From assembly GCA_014898415.1 (NCBI GenBank), contig RCTD01000023.1, positions 310,001 to 374,000 of the forward strand: a stretch of DNA of 64,000 nt, written 5' to 3'. Shown piece after piece: positions 40,257 to 51,428 of this stretch (positions within the stretch are counted from its first letter, which is position 1; each line of letters opens with the position of its first letter). The notes under the pieces were generated by a model. It had not been told where the DNA came from, did not search any database, and worked only from the letters and a program-made list of their open reading frames with translations. A program made the translations under genes and the position numbers. Source of the stretch: Stromatinia cepivora. Lineage: Eukaryota; Ascomycota; Leotiomycetes; Helotiales; Sclerotiniaceae.

Positions 40257-41751
40257 TGTGTACTAGAGTTAGCAATCAATTATTGAAACGGGAACTTTTT
40301 GGAATGTATAAATTATTATGTGGGATGAGATTCGGGATACCTACTCGTAATTAATGAATATAATAACTTCTATTTGGAGGCTCTTCCGTCTACCAAATCG
40401 CATTCCTCATAATACGCACCTCATAGCTTTCGGAGCATCAAGCCCCACAGCTACCTAGTATATCATCATCATCACAACATCTTAGAATTCGAGTCATCAG
40501 ACTGTCACACAACCTACGTATAACGTTGCCACCACTTATATCTATCTACACCTACCTACTAACACCATAAGAAAGGTCGCGCAGAGTCTTCTTACCACTC
40601 CCACTTCCACTTCAACATTCAAAACTACAATCCAAGAGAAAATCGAAACTTTCACAAAAAATACATCCCTCGCCTCACAACAAGACAAAGATCCATTATC
40701 CATTCGACCTGTCTATCGCATTTAGCCTCACCTTTTTATTTATCCCTGTTCTGTTTCTTTGCCCTGCATTTCCAAGACTACCAAGGCCGGACTAGTGCGC
40801 ACATTGTTTTACTGATAGGCTTCTAGAAAGTCTTATCGCAGAGGATTTACATGCTTTGGCACTCCATTCGGATTTCGGAGCTCCAGATCAAATTGATATT
40901 GATCAACTTCGAGAATTGAGTAGAAATCGTCAATTTGGTTTACATTAGCAACATAATAACTACCACCTAACCCCTCATTTCAAAATTTATACTTTTCTAT
41001 TGTTGTCTAGAAGGAGGAGACTTAATTTCTTGGTTTCCATTTGATCAATACTACAGTACTACTGCAGCAATACTACTACGACTACTACTTCTACTTCTTC
41101 TTTCCTACTCTACTCTACTCTACTCTACTTTTACTTCTTCCTCTCTTCTACCACTACCACTACCACTACACTACCACTACCATTACCGCTGTTTCTACAA
41201 CTATATCCTTCCAAAGATTATCAGACAAGTTCTATTCTACTTTGATTTCGACTTCATACTCATCGAAATTTCATACCAACTCTTTTCAATACAACCCAGT
41301 TTACGTGACCCAGATCGACTCAGATTGTCAATCTGCCCTGCTTTCCGCCCTCGCAGGTGGCCGAAAAGTCCTTTTACTACTATTACAAGCGTTGTTCTCA
41401 ATTAGAGTGAGAAAAAGAGGAAAAGGTTAGCTTGCACCCTTCCAAAACCCTGAAAATACCGACATAGTTCCTTTTAGACTCTAAACTACTGAAAGCTAAA
41501 AAATTCTGATTGGATACATTTAGGTTGTTTATCTTTAAAAATTGGAGCAACTAGAGGAGAATCTTCCCACTTAAATGCCTTCAGCCATTCATGCAGAGCT
41601 CCAGGACAATTTGGCGTGTATGCTATCCACCTTTTTCCATAAAATCTCAAGGATTTTGTATCCACTAACGTCCGTCCCACTTGCAGCGGATTATCGACGT
41701 CAGTCCCAACTCTCTCAGATCGCGAAAGCGGCGGTTTTTAACTATCGCACA

Positions 41752-43964
41752 ATGAATCCACCTAAACCTTCTTCTCAACCCCTCAGTACAATTCCTGGCA
41801 ACCTCATCCTCGAACGCGATTTTGCTGTTCGCAAACCACAATCTGATAATTATCTCACACTTCCTCCACCTTTTATACCTGCAGTTTTAACTAGAAGTTT
41901 TCACGAAAAAGCCGGAATGTCTAGCGATGGAGTCACCGATGGAGTTGGTCACCCTCTCTCTGACACCCCCCTCCCAAGTGGACCTTCAACTGCTCAAAGC
42001 AGTCCAAGAATGTGAGCTCATCTCTATTCCCATCAATTCCCTCGGAATCGATGAACAGTATCGTGAGGAATGTTCATAAAATTGGCTGGGCGCAAACATC
42101 TCAACAAATTTTTCACTTGAACCTCAACACTGACGATCACAGTCTTCCACTTCGACAGAGTTCTGGCACCACCACTCCCCGAGTTCGAGCTCCTGCTACG
42201 ACCCTCAACATTCCTGGCATGACCAGATCTCGCGTTTCTCCTGACGGTAAAATTGCGCAACGAGACGTCGCTTCGAAATTGGTGGTTATCATGGTAGGAT
42301 TGCCTGCTCGTGGAAAATCATATATTACAAAGAAAATACAGCGATATTTGTCATGGCAGCAACATGAGACTAGGATTTTCAATGTCGGCAATCGACGTCG
42401 TGTTGCAGTTGGAAAACCGCAGCAGTCGAATGGTACGCCACTGAAGGCTCATGAATCAGTTCATCGTCCATCTGTTTCAAGCCAACCAATTCGCTCAGGC
42501 TCAATTGCCGGAAAAATAGATGCACCTACACAGGCTGCCCACATGATTCTTAACGGTGTAGATCCAACTCAACAGGATCAGGAAACTAAATGTCTTGACT
42601 TGAAGAAAATTTCTTCACCCGGCGAATTGCCTGATCCGGCAAGAATGGATCAATCGGCCAATTTCTTTGATCCAATGAATTCCAAGGCTGCCGCAATCAG
42701 GGAGCAGGTAGCGATAGACACCTTAGATGAGCTCTTAGATTTCCTCTTGCTAGGAAGCGGCGCTGTCGGTATCCTGGATGCTACAAACAGCACCATTGAA
42801 CGTCGCAGACACCTCTTTAACCACGTTAAGGAGAGAGAGCCAAAACTTGGTATCCTTTTCATAGAGAGTGTTTGCGAGGATGAAAGTGTACGTATGTCAT
42901 GTTGTTCTGAGGATCTAATTTACTAACCATCTTTCTAGCTGCTTGAGGCAAATATGCGCTTGAAGCTCCGAGGACCCGACTACAAAGACAAGGATCCAGA
43001 AGCCTCTTTGAGAGACTTCAAATTACGTGTCGCTGCTTATGAAAGTGCATACGTTCCTTTAGGAAAATACGAAGAAGATAATCATATGCAGTACATCAAA
43101 ATGATAGATGTCGGACGAAAGGTTGTTCATTATCAACTCAAGGGTTTCTTAACAGGAGGCATAGCTTCATATTTGTCGACATTCAACCTTTCCCCAAGAC
43201 AAATTTGGATCACACGACATGGAAAATCCAACGATAACGCGATTGGCAAACTTGGTGGTGATTCTGATCTCACCCCGGAAGGGCAAAAATATGCTCAAGT
43301 TCTTCATAACTTCATCACAGACCGTCGAAGACGATGGCTTCTCGAGCAACAACAATCTGCCATTGAGAGTGCAAAATATCCTCCCGGAGGCGAGGCAGTC
43401 AGAACACCACCCTATCCAGACATCATGGGAGAATTGGACGAAAAGAACTTCTGTGTGTGGACTTCAATGCTCAAGCGAAGTATCCAAACGGCAGAGCACT
43501 TTGAGCAGGATGAAGATTATGACGTTAAGAATTGGGAAATGTTGAATGAATTGAATGCGGGCTCTTTCGAAGGATTGACCTACAAGGAAATTGAATCACG
43601 CTTTCCCGACGAGTACGGGAAGCGAGCCAGGGACAAATTGCACTACATATACCCTGGAGTTGGAGGTGAAGGTTATTTGCAAGTTATCAGTCGACTTAGG
43701 GATATGGTCCGAGAGCTTGAACGTATTACAGACCATGTCCTTATCATTGGACATCGATCCGTTGCTCGAGTTCTGATGGCATATTTCATGGATCTCACCA
43801 GAGATGATATTGCTGATTTGGATGTACCTTTGGGGATGCTCTATGCCATCGAACCAAAACCTTATGGTATCGAGTTCCACGCATACAAATATAATGAACG
43901 AGGAGAGTGGTTTGATGAATTGCCAGGCTATAAGCCAAGGAAGGAAACGGAGAAGGGCAATTAA
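41752..43964 (+). CDS. Bifunctional 6-phosphofructo-2-kinase / fructose-2,6-bisphosphatase
   Basis: Three exons (41,752-42,011; 42,143-42,887; 42,939-43,964) give 676 residues. The protein makes and degrades fructose 2,6-bisphosphate, the allosteric switch between glycolysis and gluconeogenesis. Kinase half: Walker A GLPARGKS at 139-146, FNVGNRRR, and GILDATNSTIERRR. Phosphatase half: RHG at 428-430 (ITRHGKSNDN), acid Glu539 in NELNAGSFEG, and His607 in IIGHRSVARVL, so both phosphohistidine-type histidines are present and the phosphatase should be active. An insertion of about 90 residues (after VAVGKPQQSNG) splits the kinase domain, as in some fungal paralogues. The N-terminal 115 residues are Pro/Ser-rich and probably regulatory. 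An upstream in-frame ATG at 41,575 would add 36 residues if the 69-bp leader intron is spliced; I chose the downstream start conservatively. Confidence 0.92.
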
Positions 43965-45619
43965 AGATTTGATTGTGCATGCCACAATGAGGAAAGCTAG
44001 AGAACGAACAGAAATGTAAAATATGGGGCTTCGGAGTTTGTATCATTTGGGATGGGTTTGCATTGCATAGCGAGGTTTCATTTACAAATTGGGAGTTTTC
44101 AAGGTTTGATTTGGGGAAATGATGATTTGTAACAACAATTGGGAGATTGGAACTGGTGTTAGGGATTCAGAAATGCGGAGGTGTGTGTTTGGCGTGCGCA
44201 CAAGAATGGGCTTATACTTTTATAGCAAGACGGAATTAAAGCGATGGAGGGATTGCTTGAGCGTTTACTACACTTCAGAGGGAAATACCCAGAAGATGGC
44301 TTTGGTCTTGCATTTTAAAGGGAAAACTACAATAGATGGAAGATCAGAGAAATACTTTTTGTACCAGCGAGATGGAATTAGAGAATAGAAATATTTCGAG
44401 AGCGGAACGGGGACGAATGAAAATGGTATTTTTAGAAATCAACGTATTTTATGCTTCTCTTTGAGAACGAGAGTGAATTGCTTGACATTAAAACTATTTG
44501 ATTTTAGAATGATTTTTCGGAAAGCGCACCGGGAAGCTAATCTATATCATTTGCTTTCAACGAATGATAACTTCTGAACAATGGGGGTGAAAGGGAGTGG
44601 GAAAAATGAATGAATCTACCTAGCATTAATGAAATAGTTACTATAGAAGTTTATTCCTTCCGGGACCCTTTCCCCCGCGTGCTTGCATCACCTCAAACTT
44701 TTGATGGATCCTTGCATGTGTAAAATGTAACAAATGTAACGGTCGCAATCACCCTTCCTTTCAATACATACCTAGTACCTACTACCTACCTACTTGCTTT
44801 GAGATATCTGCACACTCATTTTGTTTTGTTTCGGTTTGCTTTGCTTTGCTGTGCTGTGCCTTGCTACAATCAATTCGGACATGCTTTTTGAGGGTCTACG
44901 AGCAGGTCTGCGAGTACGTTGACTACGTTCAACTCGTACGGTATGTTATGTTATGTTTCTTCTGTAGTATGATTCTTAGCTTGCATATTCAACATCTCTC
45001 ATAGAGGGAATTCATTCATTCCTTTCCTACCTATGAATGCTCGCTTCCCTTTACATCTCTTTTACCTCTCTTCACTCTGGCCGCATCCAGCACCACCGAA
45101 CAAAACTCATTCTCTTTGGTCTTTGTTTCATCTTATTTTATTCTTTTGACTCTTTTGTTTGTTTGGGGTCTCGCATACATTTACTGGTACTCATTGATTG
45201 ATTGACTGACTGGATTGGGTGTTTGTGACAGATAAAGATTTCTGGTCCTTTTATTTACGATTTTTTTTCGAAACCGAGTGAGATTTTTTGGATTCTCGCG
45301 TTATCGATTGGAATCTGAGTCTGCATCTGTATCTACGAGAAGTTTGGATTGGGGGGTGTTTCTTGGGATAGATACTTTTATTGAGAAAGCACAGTTTCGC
45401 GTTGAGAGGGAAAATAAAAAGAAGAAGAAGAATAAGAGGAGTAAAAAGAATAATAAGAAAAAGAATAAGAACAGTAATAAAAATAAGAACAAGGACAAGA
45501 GGGTGCTAGACATTTCAAATCCTCTTAAGAAGAAACGAAAGAGGATTTCGAGAGAGGGAAGGTTTTTACTTGGAAAGTTTGGAAATTTGAGACGCTCCGC
45601 AAATTTGGGAAATTCGAAA
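43965..45619. other. Intergenic region, PFK-2 terminator side and RNase H1 leader
   Basis: 1.65 kb with no supported gene. The part from about 44,760 is pyrimidine-rich with TACCTACC and TTTGCTTTGC runs, resembling a fungal promoter/leader. Just before the RNase H1 start (45,278-45,619) the frame is open and would encode a Lys/Asn-rich stretch but has no ATG, so it is taken as leader. Confidence 0.5.
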
Positions 45620-46776
45620 ATGCCTCCAGCTACGAGGAAGAGAAAGTTCAATGATGAGCGAGAAGGAGAGGGGAATGATAAGGGAGGAGTTGGCGGAGCG
45701 CAGAAATATTATGCGGTTAGGAAGGGGAAGAAAACGGGAGTGTTTACCAATTGGGATGATTGTAGGGAACAGATTACAGGGTTTGGAGGGGCTTTGTGTG
45801 AGTTTTTATTTATTTATTTCGGGGGTGAGGGAGAAGGGTGGTTTTGAGAATATTATTTGATATTCTGGTTTGGGGTAAGGACAGGTGCTAATATCAGATA
45901 TTTCCGCAGATAAATCCTTCTCGACAAAATCAGATGCAGAAGCATTTGTAGCCGGCAAGAACCCCGCGAAACCTTCACAAGGAGATAAATTCTATGGTGT
46001 AGCCGTTGGGCATGAAACGGGAGTTTATGAGGAGTGGGCGGATGCAAAGAAACAGATTGATGGGGTTAAGGGGCCAAAATATAAGAAGTTTGCTACGAGG
46101 GAGGAGGCGGAGGAGTTTGTGAGGCAAGGGGGAAAGGCTAGTAAGAAGGCTAAGACAGCTGCGGAAAAAGAGGCTAAGGAGGAGGGTGGAAAGAAAGTGG
46201 TGAAGGGAAAGGGGAAAGTTACTGTAGAGGAGAATGCGCATCAGGTGGTCAAGGCAGATACGATAAAGGTCTGGACGGATGGGAGTAGTAGGGGCAATGG
46301 AAAGGCTGGGGCTGTGGCTGGATATGGAGTTTTCTTTGGGGATGGTGATGAGAGGTATGTTCATTCCCTCCTTTCAGAAGCGCCCAAAATATATACTAAC
46401 AGCAACCCGTAGAAATATTTCTGCCCCTCTAGAAGGCACACCTCAAACCAACCAACGCGCCGAGCTCTCCGCCGCTCTCCGCGCTCTCGAAATCGTGCCC
46501 CTAGATAAACACATCGAGATCATCACAGACAGCAACTACACGATCAATTGCGCGACGGTGTGGTACAAGGGCTGGGAGAAAAACGGTTGGAAAACTAGTA
46601 CCGGGAAGGCGGTCATGAATGAGGATTTGGTGAAGAGTATTAGGGAACGGATTGATGAGAGGACGAAGGGTGGAATTCAGACTAATTTGACGTGGGTCAA
46701 GGGACATGATGAGAATCCGGGGAATGTGGCGGCAGATAGGTTGGCGGTCAGCGGGGCAATGGGAAAAAGGAAGTGA
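45620..46776 (+). CDS. rnh1: Ribonuclease H1 with two hybrid-binding domains
   Basis: Exons 45,620-45,797, 45,910-46,354 and 46,413-46,776 give 328 residues. The enzyme cleaves the RNA strand of RNA-DNA hybrids (R-loops, primers). Two N-terminal hybrid-binding domains are visible: residues 29-73 (KYYAVRKGKKTGVFTNWDDC, then YKSFSTKSDAEAFV) and 86-131 (KFYGVAVGHETGVYEEWADA, then YKKFATREEAEEFV). A Lys-rich linker (132-170) leads to the catalytic domain, with the DEDD residues Asp183 (WTDGSSRGNG), Glu225 (TNQRAEL), Asp247 (IITDSNY) and Asp316 (AADRLA), plus His306 in VKGHDENPGN. A nuclear-type basic motif TRKRKF follows the start. All key residues are intact and all splice junctions keep frame. 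Confidence 0.94.
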
Positions 46777-48120
46777 ATGGAGGAAGGGATTGCTAGGTAG
46801 ATATATTGCCTTTCTAGCCCGATGAGATTGGTTCGACTAATAAGTCCGAGTCCGTGGTGTTCAATGGAGAAGATTCTTATTAAGGACAAGCACGGGATTC
46901 ACGCCTCTTTTGATGATATTAATCTTACATACCATTTTATATAGGTTTGGTAGTGTTCTTGTACAGCAGTCAATATTCAACTCCTCTCGGCTACCTCTTC
47001 ACCGGCTTCGACACTTAGGGACTATATCTCTTACGGCAAATGTGTGATGGATATTAGTTAGAGAGGAGAGGAGAGAGAGGGAAAAGATTGTGTTTACTAT
47101 AGGCAGAGATATGAATATTGGATTGGTGTGATAGTTAGTATGGGGAAAGGAAAAAAGTTAAATTAAAATGATACCACTGTTGTATGATTGTGTTGTAATG
47201 GTATCTCTTTGCTAATTGTAATTATATCAATAAATATATTGTGACTTTGGGCAGCTATTAATTTATTTGTTTAACAAATACTATATACTATATTGTATCT
47301 TTTTTTTGAAACCAATGATTTCTTTTGTTTAACCTACTGCTGCATGATATTCGAGTATGCCATTGATTGATATATAAGATATTTATATGTGAACCTAACA
47401 CTGCATTATCAAAATTGTCATGAGGGGGATCAAGAAGAGGGATAGCTAGCTAGGCGGTGAGATATTGAGATTATTGAGATAACGGGTTTGGTGGTAACAG
47501 GTTGGGTTCGGTGCTGTGGGGTGGAGACAGCTTGATACAGGGTAGGGATTCATCGGAAAATTTTGTTGATGGGGGTGAAAGAAAATTATCTAATCTAATT
47601 GTTATTCACATGCATATTCATTGATCAACCACACTCTTTCTCTGCATATTAGAACTACTAGGTACGTGAAATGGAGTAATATCACACGACAATTTACCTA
47701 TATAAGATCTTACATACTTTGTGGATATTGTAGTTTTGATATAATATACCCTTTCATTATCTACAACAAACCGACAGAAAGAAAGAAAAACTATTCGATT
47801 GATATCTGCAGAACAAAGTGGCGGGCACAACCAGCTCTTTGGGTGGAAAAGGAAAAGGAAAAGGAAAAGGAAAAGTGCATTTCAATGATTCAATAACACA
47901 GGTTGGGAATCTTAAGGAGACTACGAGATTGAAGAGGAGATTTCATAGGAGGGATTGTGAGAGCGACGATTCGGGGGTGGGATAATTGGACGCGCAATCT
48001 TCAAGGTGCGCAATATTGCAGACTCGCAGTTCGCAGGCTCAGTACACTGGTTCTCGGGCTCTGGATCGTATTTGAGGCTGGAAATAGATCAGAGGATAAG
48101 AGGAAAAGGGAGTAGCCAAG
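46777..48120. other. Intergenic region RNase H1 to antiporter
   Basis: 1.3 kb without a supported gene; AT-rich around 47,150-47,400 and with a short GGAAAA repeat at 47,848-47,873. It presumably contains the RNase H1 3' end and the antiporter promoter. Confidence 0.5.
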
Positions 48121-50075
48121 ATGCCTACTCTTTCAATGTCCAACTTCAACATTGTATGTGCCGTCCTGGGCGGGTTCATTACTTTGTTTGGATTGGTATC
48201 TTATTTGTTCAAGGAGAAGTTTTATCTTTCTGAAGCATGTACGTTTCTTTCCTTCCCCTCTTTACTTTGATTACCTGGCAGACAATGGCTAATATATATC
48301 TAAATAGTAATATCCCTTGTCTTCGGCGTCGCCATGTCTCCACATGCAGCAGACTTCGTTCGACCCCTCGATTACACAGGATCCGTCGCAAACCTCAACA
48401 CCGCCACCCTCTATTTCAGCCGTCTAGTCCTCGGCGTTCAACTTGTCCTCGCCGGTGTCCAATTACCCTCCCGCTACCTCAAATTAGAATGGAAAGCTCT
48501 CACTCTCCTGCTCGGTCCTATTATGACTGTAATGTGGCTTTCAAGTTCGCTGTTGGTTTGGGGAATGGTTCCCAATCTTTCATTCTTGCACGCCTTAGCC
48601 GTTGGAGCATGCGTTACGCCTACCGATCCGGTATTGAGTAATAGTATTGTGAAGGGAAAATTTGCGGATAAGAATATTCCGAAGGAGTTGCAGAAGATTA
48701 TTGTGGCGGAGAGTGGGGCGAATGATGGATTGGGATATCCATATCTATTTTTGGCTTTGTATTTGATAAAGTATACTGGAGATGGTGGTGAGTTTTTTTA
48801 CTTCATTGTCGTTTTACTTTTATATTCAGAATATATGCTAATCGTGCATTTTAGGACCTGGCCAAACTGGAGGTGCCTCTAAAGCTATTGGTCTCTGGTT
48901 TGGAGAAACGTGGGCTTATACCATCATACTCAGTGTCATCTATGGAGCTACCGTAGGCTGGATAGCCAAAGAACTACTTCATTGGGCCGAAGAAAAGAAA
49001 TTCGTGGACAGAGAAAGTTTCCTCGTATTCGCTATCACCTTAGCTTTATTCATAGTGGGCACTTGCGGGATGATTGGTAGTGATGATGTTTTGGCATGTT
49101 TTATTGCTGGAAATGTCTTTACTTGGGATGATTGGTTTCGTCTTGAGACATTAGATGATTCGCTTCAACCTACTATTGATATGTTACTGAATCTGAGTAT
49201 CTTTATATGGTTTGGGGCTATTTGTCCTTGGGCTTCATTTGCTACTAATAATGTTATTCCAATTTATCGGTTGATATTTTTGGGCATTTTGATATTACTT
49301 TTCAGGTAAGCTGTTTCTCTATATTCCTGGTTTGGATATAACTGGATGAGTAACTACTTGTCATAACCTAGACTGACTTCACACAAATAGACGTCTACCA
49401 ATTGTCTTCACATTACACAAATTTATACATCAAATTGAGGAGAAACGTCAAGCTATTTTCGTCGGGTTCTTCGGACCAATCGGAGTTAGCGCTATCTTCT
49501 ATCTCTACATCTCACTCGAATTCCTTGAAACAATCAAAGTAGATGGTGTTCAACGCGAAGATGCAGAACATCTAGCTGAAGTTATCACAGTTGTCGTTTG
49601 GTTCTTGACAATTTGTAGTATTGTAGTCCATGGACTTTCAATACCATTAGGCAAATTAGGCTTCTTCCTACCAAGAACACTAAGCAGAGCATTCACAAGC
49701 CAGACAAATAGTCAAACGACTTTGGCTGTTGGAGCCAGGGTCTATAGTTCAAGTACGGGGGTTCTAAGGGAGAGGAGAAGAGGAAATGCTGGTGGGGATG
49801 GCAGTGGAAGTGGAACGGCAAATGGAAGTGTAGTAGGAAGTGGAAGTTCCGGACCAGCTTTGAGTTCGGGAACGAGCTCGAGACCAATTTATAGGATTGG
49901 TGGGAGTGTTATTCGTTCCGGGGCGACGACGAGTGGGGTGGGGAGTGGAACGGAAGTCGAGGATGGGAGTCCTATTGGTATGGTTGATGGGGTGGTGGAG
50001 GGTAGGACTATTAGATTTCCGGATGAGGAGGTGTATGTGGCTGGAGGAGTGAGGGGAGGGGATTCGGAGGTTTAG
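48121..50075 (+). CDS. Plasma-membrane Na+/H+ antiporter, NHA1/SOD2 type
   Basis: Four exons (48,121-48,238; 48,308-48,787; 48,855-49,305; 49,391-50,075) give 577 residues. The CPA1-family exchanger expels Na+ and often K+ in return for protons, setting salt tolerance and cytoplasmic pH. A dozen hydrophobic segments are spread through residues 10-430, with the family hallmarks VGACVTPTDPVLSNSIVKGK and ESGANDGLGYPYLFL (the conserved Asn-Asp pair) and the region GNVFTWDDWF. The tail after about residue 430 is Ser/Gly-rich and only about 140 residues, shorter than the several-hundred-residue regulatory tail of budding-yeast Nha1 and closer to SOD2. The substrate cannot be told from sequence. All four exons keep frame at the joins. 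Confidence 0.93.
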
Positions 50076-51428
50076 GGTGGGGTAGGGTGAGGATGAAGAT
50101 GGTGATGCTGTTGGGGATATGGGAGAAGTGCGGTTCGAGATGTGTGGTGGGAGGAATGTCTTATGGGGGTGAAGGAAAAGATTCAAGGCGAGATATAGAG
50201 GGATGTTTAGGATTTAATGGTTATTATGAGAAATTAGTGCGATGCTACAACATTGTAGCGTGGATGTGGATTTTCATACAGAGAGAGAGAGAGGCACAGA
50301 GAGGGAGAGAGTAGATTAAATTAGATTGATACATGTGGATGGATAGATATAACTATGACTATAACAAGAATTATGATATATATTCTACATACATATATCC
50401 TACACTATATACCCCGAGTATATATATATATATAATATATAGTATATAGTTTATAGTATATAGTTTATAGTATATAGTTTATAGTATATAGTACATGAAA
50501 ATAAATATATGTAGATAGATAGTAGCAGATAATAGCAGATTTATTCCTACCTACCTACCTACCTGCCCATCTACCCACCTAATTGTACTTAAATAGAAAG
50601 GAGAGGGGGAGGGGGGTGAAGGTGGAATGTTAGGGGAAGATGTTAGCAGAATGTGGATTTTATATTTCTATTCTTCTACTATCAAAGCATATAATTTACC
50701 CCTATGCCATTGTTTCATGTATTCCATATTCCCTATTCACTATATCCAAACCAAAACCTAAATCTGGACCCAAAAAATTATCTATCCCTCTTTATTCCTG
50801 CCCCTCACACTAGTACACTGTATATGAATGAATGAATGAATGAATGAATGAATGAATATCCATCCATGCATTCCAACCAAAATCTGCATATAGAATCGAA
50901 TCGAATCGAATAATAAGTATCTCCCGAATACCGAGTATAACATTGTATTCCCATTTCCATATCTATATCTATATTTATATTTATATCTATATCTATCACC
51001 ATTCCTCTTTGAAATTTGAATTCTTGAAGTGAGATTCATAGCGTGACTTGTGGTTGGAGATTGTGGTGTAAGTGTGGTGATGTAAGGCCATGTTATGTTG
51101 TGAAGGGGATTTTCGTGGGATGGCTTTGATATACGAGGGGATGATCGATTTGTCGTATTTTGTATTTTGTATTTGGATTTGGATTTTGTATGCGATATCG
51201 TAAATATTTGGTATCCAGGACGAGATAGAGAAGAGGCGGATGTACTAGCTGTATGTATATATTGGATGTATCCTATGGTGTTATCGTTCCACCTAAATCA
51301 TGGGAAGAATGGAGATTTGCAGATTCCGTCTGTGAAGTCTGATGGAATCGGAAATGCGGTTGTATGATTTCAATAATGGCCTCAAGCCAAGCACATTGAA
51401 CAACTCTTAAACATCAATCCTCATTCGC
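50076..51428. other. Intergenic region between convergent antiporter and multicopper oxidase genes
   Basis: 1.35 kb between two convergent stops, so it holds both 3' ends. It contains a TATAGTATATAGTT repeat (about 50,430-50,490), CTAC/CTACC runs, a GAATx8 repeat and a TATCTATATT run near 50,960-50,996. No gene was seen. Confidence 0.6.
50825..50857. repeat. (GAAT)n microsatellite, eight units
   Basis: Eight perfect tandem GAAT units, followed 45 bases later by a short (TCGAA)n run. Confidence 0.9.

Larger units (their letters stand above)
35381..41751. other. 6.3-kb region without a supported gene, rich in simple repeats
   Basis: It contains a TATCTA hexamer array, a CCCATA/CCCACC array, CCCCTT and TACCACTC runs (36,280-36,600), a GAGCTGTT x3 repeat near 37,677-37,703 and a TTGCTTCA x7 repeat. 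Overlapping open frames at 38,510-39,280 on both strands have no recognisable protein and are not convincing. The last about 1.3 kb before 41,752 is pyrimidine-rich and is probably the promoter and long leader of the bifunctional PFK-2 gene, with a likely leader intron at 41,618-41,686 (GTATGC donor, CACTAACG branch, TTGCAG acceptor). Confidence 0.5.

Noticed and set aside
42012..42142. Coding sequence continuous through 42,012-42,142 in the second PFK-2 frame
   Set aside because: The frame has no ATG at its start, and splicing GTGAGC to the CACAG acceptor joins exon 1 in frame; the segment is read as a 131-bp intron.
45278..45619. Apparent 114-codon Lys/Asn-rich extension of RNase H1, possibly a mitochondrial isoform
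   Set aside because: The first codon of the open stretch is GTG and there is no ATG before 45,620. A near-cognate start cannot be supported from sequence, so it is treated as leader.
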